Positions 28,865 to 37,854 of a stretch of DNA of 64,000 nt are shown piece by piece. The notes under the pieces were generated by a model, which searched no databases, had not been told where the DNA came from, and saw only the letters and a list, made by a program, of their open reading frames with translations. Source of the DNA: Bacteroidales bacterium. GTDB lineage: Bacteria > Bacteroidota > Bacteroidia > Bacteroidales > UBA932. The first letter of the stretch is position 1, and each line of letters opens with the position of its first letter. The DNA is taken from contig JAFQFD010000029.1 of assembly GCA_017415715.1 (NCBI GenBank), forward strand, positions 1-64,000, given 5' to 3'. Both the position numbers and the translations under genes were made by a program.

Positions 28865-30040
28865 ATGGAAAACAACGAAAGATACACCGATAAACTGGCA
28901 AAATACATACTGATAACAGCAGCCATTCTGCTCATCGGTCTGGTTTGCTGGTATTTCAGAAGCGTGCTTCTGTACATCATCATCGCCGTAGTGGTTTCGC
29001 TCATCGCGAAGCCGCTCATGGGGCTGATGCAGAAGATCAGCATCAAGGGAAGAAGGATCCCATGCTGGATATGCGCAGCGTTCTCGCTATTCCTGGTCAT
29101 CGGAGGACTCATCGGATTTGTATGTCTTGTGGTGCCGATCATAAGCGGCATTGTCAAGAACATTTCCCTTGAAAGCATCGAGACCTCGCTCAGAAGCATC
29201 GCCGGCCCGCTGGCCGACTTCAATGCATTCCTGAGGCACAGCTTTCCACGTCTGGGAGAAGACTTCAGGCTGGAAGTTGCCATAGCGCAGGAGCTCCAGA
29301 GCATGTTTGACGTGTCGGTATTCTCATCATGGATCGGTTCCGCCGCATCATATATGACCAGCCTCGCCGTAGGCCTGTTCTCTGTCGCATTCATCGGCTT
29401 CTTCTTCATAAAGGATGACGGCACATTCACCAACATCGTATGCGCACTCGTTCCTGACAAGCACGAGGAGACCACAGAGCAGGCGATTTCAGACATAGGC
29501 TACCTGCTTTCGAGATATTTCATCGGAGTGCTCATCGAGGTGCTCGGCGTCGCGCTTATCAACTTCCTCGGCCTGCTCCTCATAGCGCGCCTGGGATTCA
29601 ACGCAGCGATCGGAATAGCCTTCCTTACCGGCATTCTCAACATAATCCCTTACGTGGGACCGCTTATCGGCGGAGTGATTGGAACAACTCTCGGCATAGT
29701 CATCAAGTACAGCAGCGCAACTCCTCTGGGTCTTGACGTCAATTTCTGGGTATTCACGGCAATACTCATCGCCATCTTCTGCTTCACGCAGCTGATAGAC
29801 AACATTCTGTACCAGCCTGTCATCTACTCGACCAGCATCAAGGCAAAGCCGCTCGAGATATTCATAGTCCTGCTCATTGTCGGCCATATCGGAGGCGCGC
29901 TGGCAATGATTGCGGCCATACCGATGTATACCGTTGTGCGCGTGATTGCATTCCGCTTCTTCGGGCATTACAAGGCGATCAAGAGGCTCATCCCCGACGA
30001 AAAACTCATAACAAACACAAAAACGAATGAAGATGAATAA
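28865..30040 (+). CDS. AI-2E family transporter (PerM/TqsA type)
   Basis: A 391-residue membrane protein with the typical seven to eight helices: an N-terminal pair (ILITAAILLIGLVCWYFRSVLLYIIIAVVVSLIAKPL), a hydrophilic stretch (to about residue 150), and the C-terminal bundle with GILNIIPYVGPLIGGVIGTTLG and NILYQPVIYSTSIKAKPLEIFIVLLIVGHIGGALAMI. Members export small molecules or act in Na+/H+ exchange; the substrate here cannot be told. The next gene starts 14 bp before its end. Confidence 0.9.
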   Translation: MENNERYTDKLAKYILITAAILLIGLVCWYFRSVLLYIIIAVVVSLIAKPLMGLMQKISIKGRRIPCWICAAFSLFLVIGGLIGFVCLVVPIISGIVKNISLESIETSLRSIAGPLADFNAFLRHSFPRLGEDFRLEVAIAQELQSMFDVSVFSSWIGSAASYMTSLAVGLFSVAFIGFFFIKDDGTFTNIVCALVPDKHEETTEQAISDIGYLLSRYFIGVLIEVLGVALINFLGLLLIARLGFNAAIGIAFLTGILNIIPYVGPLIGGVIGTTLGIVIKYSSATPLGLDVNFWVFTAILIAIFCFTQLIDNILYQPVIYSTSIKAKPLEIFIVLLIVGHIGGALAMIAAIPMYTVVRVIAFRFFGHYKAIKRLIPDEKLITNTKTNEDE

Positions 30041-30989
30041 GATTCTGATGAAGATGGCTGCAGCAGCAGCCGCACTCGTCGCTGCATTTACTTTGGAGGC
30101 CCAGGAGAAACAGATTTCTCCTGACGGCACATATATGTTCGTTAAAAGGGACACATGCGACCTCTATCTGGACGTATACAATCCGGCAGAAGGAAGCCAG
30201 ACAAGCATCTCCGGAAAGGAGAAACCTACCGTCATATTCATGTTCGGCGGCGGATTCATCCGCGGAACAAGAGACGACCAGAGCTACAATTACTGGTTCA
30301 GGAAGATGACCGAGAACGGATACAGGATCATCTCCATCGACTATCGTCTCGGCCTGAAAGGATCGACAAAGGTCGGCGTGGCGCAGGTGAACGTACTCGA
30401 CAAGGCCATCCACATGGCCGTAGAGGACCTGTTCAGCGCGACACAGTTCATCATCGACAACGCTGAGACATTAGGCGTCGACCCTGCAAACATCGTGATC
30501 AGCGGCTCGTCTGCCGGCGCCATCACCGTGATGCAGGCTGAGTATGAGATAAGCAACATGACCAAATGGGCATCAGTCCTTCCTGCCGGTTTCAACTACG
30601 CAGGAGTGATGTCATTCTCTGGAGCGATCCTCTCGAGAGAAGGCAAAGTGGATTATAAGAAGCGCCCATGTCCTACCCTCATGCTGCACGGAACCTCTGA
30701 CGAGCTCGTACCATACAAGCAGATCGCAGTGTTCAACCTCGGATTCTTCGGAGGCGGAAAGCTTGTCGAGAGATTTGCGAAGTTCGGATTCAACTACAAC
30801 ATGTACCACTTCACAGACTACGGTCACGAGATCGCAATGTCGATGGCCACCACCATGGACCTTCAGTTCAAGTTCCTGGAAAACAATGTGATGCAGAACA
30901 AGATGAGGATAGTCGAAGCATGGATTGACGACCCTGACGTATGGAAAGGTTCAGGTCCGCAGTCCAGAAAGGAATTATATGGCAAGTAA
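30027..30989 (+). CDS. Secreted alpha/beta hydrolase (carboxylesterase-like)
   Basis: A 320-residue exported protein (signal peptide to about residue 25, AFTLEAQ). It has the oxyanion-hole motif FMFGGGFIRGTRD, the nucleophile elbow ISGSSAGAI (Ser), and a likely acid/His pair in MLHGTSDELVPYKQ and TDYGHEIAMS. This fits the COG0657/BD-FAE type esterases. It overlaps the transporter gene by 14 bp, indicating one transcript. Substrate unknown. Confidence 0.83.
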   Translation: MKMNKILMKMAAAAAALVAAFTLEAQEKQISPDGTYMFVKRDTCDLYLDVYNPAEGSQTSISGKEKPTVIFMFGGGFIRGTRDDQSYNYWFRKMTENGYRIISIDYRLGLKGSTKVGVAQVNVLDKAIHMAVEDLFSATQFIIDNAETLGVDPANIVISGSSAGAITVMQAEYEISNMTKWASVLPAGFNYAGVMSFSGAILSREGKVDYKKRPCPTLMLHGTSDELVPYKQIAVFNLGFFGGGKLVERFAKFGFNYNMYHFTDYGHEIAMSMATTMDLQFKFLENNVMQNKMRIVEAWIDDPDVWKGSGPQSRKELYGK

Positions 30990-31024
30990 AAATTAAAGCA
31001 GGTCGGTCGACCTGCTTTAATTTT
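30989..31024. terminator. Bidirectional terminator
   Basis: A perfect 16-bp stem (30989-31004 with 31009-31024) around a 4-nt GGTC loop. It sits between convergent genes, carries A/T tracts at the base for both directions, and includes part of both stop codons. Confidence 0.85.
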
Positions 31025-31892
31025 ACTCTGCCAGTTTGTCCAGGCACAGCTCTATGAGCTTGCGTACCTGTGGCTTGTAGTCCGGGTTGCTGGCCTTGTG
31101 ATGTCTGTGGGCTATGATGCAGCATACCGTGCCGGCATTGTGTCCGAGATGTGCCGCTATGCCTGCGATCGCAGAGCCTTCCATCTCGAAGTTCGTGACC
31201 TTCAGGTCTCCGAAACGGAAGCTTTCAAATGTGTCAAGCATGTCTGGCATTGCAAGCGGCATGCGGAGGACACGGCCCTGAGGGCCGTAGAAGCCCGAAG
31301 CGGCTATGGTCATGCCGGGATAAGTGCAGTCGCGGAACTTGTCGGACATCTTCTGACCTGCCTTCACAAAATATGGATCAGGCAGATGCTTATTCCATCC
31401 TGTATGCTTCTTGAAAGCCTCCTCGATATCGAGCATGGCAATCTTTTCACGGTCCGCATACCAGTTAAGGAGGCCGTCACAGCCCACGGAGATATGCGAG
31501 AACACAAACCCTCCGAGAGGAATATCCGGCTGGATAGCGCCTGATGTTCCGATGCGGAGGATGTTGAGTTCACGATGTTCCGGCTTGATTTCACGTGTCT
31601 CGAAGTCAATGTTCGCCAAGGCGTCAAGCTCGTTCATGACGATATCGATGTTGTCAGTACCGATACCTGTAGAGAGGGCTGTCATTCTTACACCCTTATA
31701 TTTACCTGTCACTGAAACGAATTCACGAGACTCGTGTCTGAATTCCTTCTCGTCAAAATACTCAGCTATCATATCAACCCTGCCAGGGTCTCCCACGAGG
31801 ATCACATTGTCTGCAAGCTCCTCGGGACGAAGGTGAAGATGAAATACCGATCCGTCACCATTGATTATCAATTCTGATTCTGCGATTCTCAT
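31023..31892 (-). CDS. Nucleoside phosphorylase (uridine phosphorylase-like)
   Basis: A 289-residue phosphorylase of the PNP/UDP family, cleaving a nucleoside with phosphate in salvage. Visible: phosphate-binding ILVGDPGRVD, STGIGTDNIDIVMNELDAL, LRIGTSGAIQPDIPLGG, and the nucleoside-binding NFEMEGSAI motif. The extra segment compared with E. coli Udp (about 250 aa) lies in the middle. I chose the ATG at 31892 (MRIAESE); the longer ORF start at 31997 would run through two divergent promoter boxes. Confidence 0.88.
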   Translation of the reverse strand: MRIAESELIINGDGSVFHLHLRPEELADNVILVGDPGRVDMIAEYFDEKEFRHESREFVSVTGKYKGVRMTALSTGIGTDNIDIVMNELDALANIDFETREIKPEHRELNILRIGTSGAIQPDIPLGGFVFSHISVGCDGLLNWYADREKIAMLDIEEAFKKHTGWNKHLPDPYFVKAGQKMSDKFRDCTYPGMTIAASGFYGPQGRVLRMPLAMPDMLDTFESFRFGDLKVTNFEMEGSAIAGIAAHLGHNAGTVCCIIAHRHHKASNPDYKPQVRKLIELCLDKLAE

Positions 31893-31979
31893 AATCGTAC
31901 ATATTAATCTATTGTCCGTCAAATATAGGTTTTTCCTTGCAAAATTCCTACTTTTGCGTCCGTTGTTAACCTTTAGATC

Positions 31980-32408
31980 ATGTGGCAGAGGATTCAAACC
32001 CTATACCTGGGCATAGCGACAGCCCTTATAGTTTCAATGTTTTTCTGCAGGTTCGCCACCATTGCCGGACCTGAAGGCTCAGAAGCCGTTATCAGATATT
32101 ATGAGAAGGTCCCTTTCCTGGTCCTGCTGATCATGCTTACGACAGCGCATGTCGCCTCCATAGCAAGCTTCAAGTCATTCTTCCTGCAGGCAAGAGTAGC
32201 CAGCATCGCAGCCCTCCTTGCACTGGGATTCCAGATATGGCTTGCAGTTGACTTCTTCAACTATCACAATGAAATGACATTCTCCATATCACTCCTCTTC
32301 CCGCTGGCAGCCGCAGTGCTGGATTTCATGGCGGCGCAGAGATCGATGGTGGACGAGATGACGCTGCAGAGCATCAGGGCAATAAAAAAGAAAAAGAACA
32401 GACGATAA
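31980..32408 (+). CDS. DUF4293 family membrane protein
   Basis: A 142-residue protein with four membrane helices and the DUF4293 start MWQRIQTLYLGIATAL, found almost only in Bacteroidota. The C-terminus is very basic (IKKKKNRR) and is encoded inside the terminator stem that follows. A TACTTTTG -7 box lies at 31949-31956, overlapping the leader of the divergent phosphorylase gene. Function unknown. Confidence 0.88.
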   Translation: MWQRIQTLYLGIATALIVSMFFCRFATIAGPEGSEAVIRYYEKVPFLVLLIMLTTAHVASIASFKSFFLQARVASIAALLALGFQIWLAVDFFNYHNEMTFSISLLFPLAAAVLDFMAAQRSMVDEMTLQSIRAIKKKKNRR

Positions 32409-32426
32409 GGTCTGTTCTTTTTCTTT
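32387..32426. terminator. Terminator overlapping the end of the DUF4293 gene
   Basis: A perfect 17-bp stem (32387-32403 with 32410-32426), loop GATAAG, poly-A/poly-T flanked. The upstream arm encodes the last lysines, Asn and Arg of the DUF4293 protein and includes its stop codon region. It can serve fabZ on the other strand as well. Confidence 0.85.
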
Positions 32427-32440
32427 GGCCTTGGGCCCGG

Positions 32441-32857
32441 TCAGGGCTCTACCAGCGCGAATGACAGGTTGCCTTTGCAGCAGAGATTTCCATCGACATG
32501 AAGCTGCGCCTCACAGAAGAAAAGCGAGCCTCTTGATGATTTCAGACGTGCTGTAACCTCGCATGTGTCACCTGGTTTCACAGGATGTTTGAAGCGGAGG
32601 TTGTCTATGCCGCTGTACATAGTCAGCTTGCCAGCTATCGCATCCTTTACCAGCAGGGCGCAGCTCTGCGCCATGATTTCACACAGGATGACTCCCGGCA
32701 CTATAGGATTTCCGGGGAAATGTCCCCTGCAGAAGAATTCATCTTCCTTGATCGTATATTTTGCGTGTGCAACTCCTTCAGGGTCCAATATCACTTCGTC
32801 TACAAGGAGCATAGGCTCCCTGTGAGGGAGAAACTCCTTCAGTTCTTCTTTGTTCAT
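32441..32857 (-). CDS. fabZ: 3-hydroxyacyl-ACP dehydratase FabZ-like
   Basis: A 138-residue hot-dog fold dehydratase with the catalytic motif GHFPGNPIVPGV (His) and the Glu in ILCEIMAQ, starting with FLPHREPMLLVDEV. It removes water from 3-hydroxyacyl-ACP in type II fatty acid synthesis. It is the last gene of fabH-fabK-fabF-fabZ, 18 bp after fabF. Confidence 0.92.
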   Translation of the reverse strand: MNKEELKEFLPHREPMLLVDEVILDPEGVAHAKYTIKEDEFFCRGHFPGNPIVPGVILCEIMAQSCALLVKDAIAGKLTMYSGIDNLRFKHPVKPGDTCEVTARLKSSRGSLFFCEAQLHVDGNLCCKGNLSFALVEP

Positions 32858-32875
32858 ATTTGGGTCAAGATCTTA

Positions 32876-34126
32876 TTATTCCTTGTATTTTCTGAATGCG
32901 ACGCATCCGTTGTGTCCGCCGAATCCGAGGGAATCGGATATTCCTATGGTCAGGTCGGCCTTCACGGCCTTGCAAGGAGTATAGTTCAGGTCGCACTCCG
33001 GATCCACATCGTCGAGATTTGCTGTCGGAGGCACTATGCCTTCCTTCAGCGCCAGAACCGTTGCCACAGCCTCGACAGCTCCTGCCGCTCCCAGCATATG
33101 ACCGACCGTTCCCTTCACCGAGCTGATATGCGCCTTGTATGCATCCTCGCCGAGGGCAAGCTTGAATGCAGCGGTCTCGGAAGTGTCGTTCAGCGCAGTT
33201 CCTGTGCCGTGCGCATTGATATAGAGGACATCTTCTGAACTGTATCCTGCCTCCTCAAGAGCCTGCCTTATGGCTGCGGCCTGCGTCACACCGTCCGGAC
33301 GCGGAGCTGTCACATGGTGTGCGTCACATGTGTTTCCATATCCGCATACTTCGGCTATGATCTCCGCTCCGCGGGCCTTTGCATGCTCATATTCCTCAAG
33401 CACGAGCATCGCGGCGCCCTCTGCCATGACGAATCCTCCCCTGTTCCTGTTGAACGGGAGCGATGCATACTTAGGGTCTTCAGCCCTCGACAATGCCTTT
33501 GCATTTGCAAATCCGGCTATTCCCAGAGGAATGACCGCCGCTTCCGAGCCACCGGCGATGATAGCGTCAGCATAGCCATGCTTGATGGCCCTGTATGCTT
33601 CTCCGATCGCGTGTGTCGATGTCGCACATGCTGTCACGACTGGGAGGCATGGACCGCATGCCTGGTTTCTTATGGCGATATTGCCGGCTGCGATATTCGC
33701 AATCATGGTCGGAATGAAAAGCGGAGACACCCACTTTGCTCCTTCGTTGAGCAGTTTCTCAGTCTCACGGACCTGTGTGGTGAATCCACCGATTCCCGAA
33801 CCCACATACACGCCATAACGGAATGGATCTATATTGCCATCCTCACCAGACTTCAGGCCAGCCTGCCTGACGGCCTGCCATGCCGCTGCAACGGCATATA
33901 CGGTAAACTTGTCCTGCTTCCTTGAAAATGCCGGTTCGATTTCATAGTCGGCCGGATTGAAGTCCTTGACTTCACCGGCGATCTTGACCGGAAGATCATC
34001 TGTCGGGATAGCCTTTATGAAGTCGATTCCGCATTCTCCAGCCAGGAGATTCTTCCAATAAGTCTGTACGTCGTTTCCAACCGGAGTCACCGCTCCGGTT
34101 CCAGTCACTACAACTCTTCTGTTCAT
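32876..34126 (-). CDS. fabF: Beta-ketoacyl-ACP synthase II
   Basis: A 416-residue condensing enzyme. It has the KAS Cys in VTACATSTHAIGEA, the two His in INAHGTGT and GTVGHMLGAAG, and the starting MNRRVVVTGTGAVTPVGND. It elongates acyl-ACP with malonyl-ACP. It lies 30 bp downstream of fabK. Length and motifs are those of FabF rather than FabB. Confidence 0.95.
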   Translation of the reverse strand: MNRRVVVTGTGAVTPVGNDVQTYWKNLLAGECGIDFIKAIPTDDLPVKIAGEVKDFNPADYEIEPAFSRKQDKFTVYAVAAAWQAVRQAGLKSGEDGNIDPFRYGVYVGSGIGGFTTQVRETEKLLNEGAKWVSPLFIPTMIANIAAGNIAIRNQACGPCLPVVTACATSTHAIGEAYRAIKHGYADAIIAGGSEAAVIPLGIAGFANAKALSRAEDPKYASLPFNRNRGGFVMAEGAAMLVLEEYEHAKARGAEIIAEVCGYGNTCDAHHVTAPRPDGVTQAAAIRQALEEAGYSSEDVLYINAHGTGTALNDTSETAAFKLALGEDAYKAHISSVKGTVGHMLGAAGAVEAVATVLALKEGIVPPTANLDDVDPECDLNYTPCKAVKADLTIGISDSLGFGGHNGCVAFRKYKE

Positions 34127-34156
34127 ATATTGTACTGTTCCAAGTTAATTTACTGA

Positions 34157-35101
34157 TTATGATATCATTGCATAGACTTCTGCGATGACACGCTCCGCCC
34201 CGAGGATCAGATCCTCGACTATAGCCTTTGCAGGCTCGATCCTGGTCACCATACCGGCGCACTCGCCTGCCATGTATGTTCCGTTCACATCTCCTTCCTG
34301 AACGGCTTTCCTGAGGGCTCCGCTGCCGAACGCCATTATATCCTCCGGCTTCACTGAAGGGTCTGACTCCATCCTTGCAAATGTCTTGGAGAAAGGAGTC
34401 TTCAGAGAACGTACCGGATGTCCGAGAGACTTTCCAGTCACTATTGTAGATATGTCTGATGCCTTGAGTATCTTCTCCTTATATATAGCGTGAACGTTAC
34501 ACTCCTCGGCGGACAGGAACCTTGTTCCGACCTGGACCGCCTCTGCGCCCAGCATGAAGGCGGCAGCAGCTCCACGTCCGTCGCATATGCCTCCTGCAGC
34601 AACTACCGGAATGTCAAGCGCATCCACAACCTGCGGCACAAGCGGCATGGTATGCAGCTCGCCGACATGTCCGCCGGACTCAGCTCCTTCCGCCACCACT
34701 GCATCCGCCCCCGCAGCCTGCATCTTGAGGGCGAGCGCCACAGACGCTATGACAGGAATGACCTTGATGCCCGCCGCCTTCCACATAGGCATGTACTTCG
34801 CAGGCGATCCTGCACCTGTGGTAAGGATCTTCACCCCCTCTTCTACAACCATGTATGCAATCTCTTCAGCATTAGGCGCCTGGAGCATTATATTGACTCC
34901 GAAAGGCTTGTCTGTGAGTTCCCTGCACTTCCTTATTTCGTTGCGGACAGCTTCCGTGCCCGCGTTTATTGACGAGATGAGTCCGAGTCCGCCAGCATTC
35001 GAGACTGCTGCAGCCAGAGACGCGTCGGCCACCCAGGCCATTCCACCCTGAAACACCGGATACTGTATTCCGAGCATTTCACATATTCTGCTTTTAATCA
35101 T
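34157..35101 (-). CDS. fabK: FabK-like flavin enoyl-ACP reductase / nitronate monooxygenase family
   Basis: A 314-residue FMN-dependent TIM-barrel protein: YPVFQGGMAWVADASLAAAVSNAGGLGLI, VVAEGAESGGHVGE, VVAAGGICDGRGAAAAFMLGAEAVQVGTRFL. Family members are either nitronate monooxygenases or enoyl-ACP reductase II. Its place between fabH and fabF favours FabK, the last reduction step of fatty acid elongation. No fabI is seen in the window. The choice rests on context. Confidence 0.82.
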   Translation of the reverse strand: MIKSRICEMLGIQYPVFQGGMAWVADASLAAAVSNAGGLGLISSINAGTEAVRNEIRKCRELTDKPFGVNIMLQAPNAEEIAYMVVEEGVKILTTGAGSPAKYMPMWKAAGIKVIPVIASVALALKMQAAGADAVVAEGAESGGHVGELHTMPLVPQVVDALDIPVVAAGGICDGRGAAAAFMLGAEAVQVGTRFLSAEECNVHAIYKEKILKASDISTIVTGKSLGHPVRSLKTPFSKTFARMESDPSVKPEDIMAFGSGALRKAVQEGDVNGTYMAGECAGMVTRIEPAKAIVEDLILGAERVIAEVYAMIS

Positions 35102-35144
35102 ACTTCAGATTAAATTTAGGGAAACAAATATAACTATTTTCGTC

Positions 35145-36092
35145 TTACCATTCAAATAATACGGCCCCTGAGACAAAGCCCGCACCAAAAGCGCTCATTG
35201 AAATCAGGTCGCCGGGCTTGAACCGTCCTGCTTTCCTGCACTCATCCAGAAGTATCGGGCAGGACGAGCTCGAGGAGTTGCCATGGTCCTCGATATTTGT
35301 CGGGAATTTTTCCTGAGGCTGCTCCATGCTGTGTCGGATTGAATCAATGATCCTGATATTAGCCTGGTGCAGGAGATAGTGGTCCACATCGTCAGGGGTG
35401 CAGTTCACCTCTTCCAATGTCCGTCTTATATCCTTCTCCGCCGCTTTTACTGCAAACTTGAAGACTTCCTGTCCCTTCATCTGAAGAGGCACATCCTCTT
35501 CTTCCTTGGTGATGAACGGAGTCGGCTGAAGCCTGCGCATCTGCCAGAGTCTGTCCGTCGCGCTGGAAGACGAAAGCTTTATGCTCTTTATGTTGTCCCC
35601 CGGGCCAAGGACTGCCGCTCCTGCTCCGTCACCGAAGAGGACACAGGTCCTGCGGTCTGCCCAGTCGGGCATTCTGGACGGTTCTTCCGCGCATACTATA
35701 AGTACGTTCTTGACTTTACCGGCCTTGTAGTGAGACTCGGCAAGGTCAAGGGCGAATATGAATCCTGCGCATGCGCAGTTGATGTCAATGCATGGGCACG
35801 AGGCCCCTATTCCGCCCTGGATGATGCAGCTCAGCTGCGGGGTGATGTATTCGTTCACCACATTAGAGCAGATGATGTAGTCAAGGTCAGCCGCGCTGAT
35901 GCCGGCATCGGCGAGCGCCTTCTGCGCCGCCTCGATCGCCATATCCTCCAGCTTTTCATCTGAAATGACATGGCGGCTCTTCACTCCTGTGCGTGTAGTG
36001 ATCCACTCGTCACTGGTGTCCAGGAACTGAGAGAGCATCTCGTTTGTCACAATCTTCTTGGGAAGCACGCTTCCCGTTCCAATAATCTTCAT
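35145..36092 (-). CDS. fabH: Beta-ketoacyl-ACP synthase III
   Basis: A 315-residue initiating condensing enzyme. Catalytic Cys is in INCACAGFIFAL, His in YLLHQANIRIID, and Asn in DHGNSSSSS. It starts fatty acid chains from acyl-CoA and malonyl-ACP. It is the first gene of the cluster; a TAATTTTG -7 box lies at 36117-36124 upstream on the minus strand. Confidence 0.94.
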   Translation of the reverse strand: MKIIGTGSVLPKKIVTNEMLSQFLDTSDEWITTRTGVKSRHVISDEKLEDMAIEAAQKALADAGISAADLDYIICSNVVNEYITPQLSCIIQGGIGASCPCIDINCACAGFIFALDLAESHYKAGKVKNVLIVCAEEPSRMPDWADRRTCVLFGDGAGAAVLGPGDNIKSIKLSSSSATDRLWQMRRLQPTPFITKEEEDVPLQMKGQEVFKFAVKAAEKDIRRTLEEVNCTPDDVDHYLLHQANIRIIDSIRHSMEQPQEKFPTNIEDHGNSSSSSCPILLDECRKAGRFKPGDLISMSAFGAGFVSGAVLFEW

Positions 36093-36214
36093 TGTTGTCT
36101 TTTTTATTCGTCAGCGCAAAATTATCGGGGTCCGGGAAGCTGAAAAAATTTATGTGGCGAGTGTCTGATTTCGTTGGCGGAAGCCCTCGTCACCCGCGCA
36201 AGCGGGGGCGGGAT

Positions 36215-36246
36215 TTTGGTATTTGGGGCAAAAATTTCTAAATTTG
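36215..36246 (+). promoter_or_regulatory. Promoter of the LytTR regulator
   Basis: TTTG (36215-36218), 20 bp, TAAATTTG (36239-36246), 23 bp upstream of the ATG at 36270. A short GC-rich hairpin (CCCGC/GCGGG, 36193-36206) lies just upstream. Confidence 0.6.
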
Positions 36247-36269
36247 CCCCGACTAAAACCGAAAGACTG

Positions 36270-37169
36270 ATGATTCTTAACAAGAAACTGCCGGCATTTC
36301 TGCTTGGCAAATACCAGCTTATAGGCACTGTGACCTTCTCGGTCCTGTTCGCCCTGGTATTCCTTAATATATATATTCCATTCTCAGACACGGCATGGTT
36401 CGGACTAGGAGACTCCGTGATGTTCGCCCTCACTCTCGCATACGCTACAGCTGCGATTCTCACTCTCTCATTCAGCCGAGTCCTGATGTACAAGACGAAG
36501 AAATATTTCGAAATGCCTTTCTGGACATATATCCTCTGGTGCTGCTGCGAGATCATCACCGTGTGTGCTTTCTACACCTGGATGACTCTCAACCTCACAG
36601 CCCCGATGGACGAAGGATGGTGGGACATCTTCAGCAGGTCTCTTCTATATGGAGCAATCGCCATCGGTGTTCCATACATAATCTCGGGAATGTATTTCAC
36701 GATCATCGACAAGAACAACACCATCAGGGTGATGAACTACGAGAATGTCGTGACAGACGAGGCAGATGTTCCAAAGACGACAGGAGCAAAGAAGAAGATC
36801 ACACTGTTTGACAACAGCGGCACGCTCAAACTCTCGCTCAGTCCTGAGAACCTTTATTACATCGAGTCAGACGACAACTACATAAAGGTATGGTACACAG
36901 ACACCAAGGGCGAGCTTAAGCAGTACATGCTCCGCTGCCGTCTCAAGACCGTCGAAGAGAGTTTCAAGGGCAGCGGTCTTGTGAGATGCAACAGGAAATA
37001 TATCGTGAACATCAAGAAGGTGGCGATGCTCAGGAAGGAGAGCGAGGGATATGTCCTCGACCTTGGAAACGAGGCGATACCGCCGCTTCCTGTGACAAAG
37101 ACCTATACAGATATCATTCTGAGTCACTTCACCGACGAGAGTCCATTGCTTGAAGTGCTTGAAGACTAA
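36270..37169 (+). CDS. Membrane-anchored LytTR transcription regulator
   Basis: A 299-residue protein with four predicted membrane helices in the first half (about residues 10-160) and a C-terminal LytTR DNA-binding domain (about 200-290: LSPENLYYIESDDNYIKVWYTD, MLRCRLKTVEESF, LVRCNRKYIVNIKKVAML). It has no receiver domain, so it is not a classical response regulator; the membrane part probably senses. No histidine kinase is adjacent. The ATG at 36270 is preferred over 36174, which would place the promoter inside the gene. Confidence 0.87.
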   Translation: MILNKKLPAFLLGKYQLIGTVTFSVLFALVFLNIYIPFSDTAWFGLGDSVMFALTLAYATAAILTLSFSRVLMYKTKKYFEMPFWTYILWCCCEIITVCAFYTWMTLNLTAPMDEGWWDIFSRSLLYGAIAIGVPYIISGMYFTIIDKNNTIRVMNYENVVTDEADVPKTTGAKKKITLFDNSGTLKLSLSPENLYYIESDDNYIKVWYTDTKGELKQYMLRCRLKTVEESFKGSGLVRCNRKYIVNIKKVAMLRKESEGYVLDLGNEAIPPLPVTKTYTDIILSHFTDESPLLEVLED

Positions 37170-37205
37170 GAAAGGCGGTCAAATTGACCGCCTTTCTTAG
37201 TCTTC
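37161..37205. terminator. Bidirectional terminator containing both stop codons
   Basis: A 22-bp inverted repeat (37161-37182 with 37184-37205) with almost no loop. The LytTR gene stop (37167-37169) and the thioesterase stop (37197-37199) both lie in the stem. Confidence 0.82.
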
Positions 37206-37673
37206 CAACTCACATCCCGTGAAGAAGAAATCGCTCTCTGCCTTTTCCTTAGTGAAGCAGAAGTATGTCATCTCGCACATCGAGCAGACCTGCCCGTCAT
37301 GGCTGAGAGTCGCCTCGATGAAAGCAAAGTTGCGCTTCATCTCCTTGATGTGTCCCCTGATTTCTATCTTGACACCCTCGCCGGTCGGCACAGGACGACG
37401 ATATTTCATCGTGAGGCTTGTGGTCATGCCCGCTGTCTGCAGCTTGCGGTTCACGATCCATCCGCCGAGTTCATCCATCAATGTCGCCTGGATGCCTCCG
37501 TGCAGTGTCTTCAGCCATCCCTGATAATTGTCTCCGGATTCCCAGATGCAGACCAGATCGTCTCCATCCTCATGGAATTCCATCTTCAGTCCGCACGGAT
37601 TGTCCGGACAGCATGCAAAGCAGTTATACCCCTGCTCCTCCAGTCCCAGATATGGGTTCTTGATCTTCTTCAT
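37197..37673 (-). CDS. PaaI-type hot-dog thioesterase
   Basis: A 158-residue hot-dog protein with the PaaI pattern HGGIQATLMDELGGW and a Cys-rich start (NCFACCPDNPCGLKM). It probably hydrolyses an acyl-CoA thioester. The ATG at 37673 is used; the upstream ORF start at 37715 adds residues unlike the family. It is monocistronic; the first REP-like element lies 64 bp upstream. Confidence 0.85.
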   Translation of the reverse strand: MKKIKNPYLGLEEQGYNCFACCPDNPCGLKMEFHEDGDDLVCIWESGDNYQGWLKTLHGGIQATLMDELGGWIVNRKLQTAGMTTSLTMKYRRPVPTGEGVKIEIRGHIKEMKRNFAFIEATLSHDGQVCSMCEMTYFCFTKEKAESDFFFTGCELED

Positions 37674-37737
37674 GATACAAATATAGCCATTTTTTCCATT
37701 CCGCCCGTCATGCAAACCGGTGTCCTGTTCCCCAAAT

Positions 37738-37845
37738 GTGCTCGGTGGTCAACCAAAACGACCACCGAGCACACTAACCTGCGTTACACTGCTCTGTATG
37801 GCATATTGCCGTGCCTGGTCGTCGCACAAAACGACTACCGAGCAC
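37738..37845. repeat. 108-bp REP-like palindromic element, copy 1
   Basis: A 108-bp unit: an outer hairpin with a perfect 13-bp stem (GTGCTCGGTGGTC with GACCACCGAGCAC, 9-nt loop AACCAAAAC), a linker, a small hairpin (GGCA/TGCC), and an imperfect hairpin between GTGCCTGGTCGTC and GACTACCGAGCAC. Copy 2 (40108-40215) differs only by reversal of the first loop and two single bases. It lies in the same orientation as copy 2. Its association with the Y1 transposase between the copies marks it as a REP/BIME-like substrate. Confidence 0.9.
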
Positions 37846-37854
37846 ATTTGAAGG

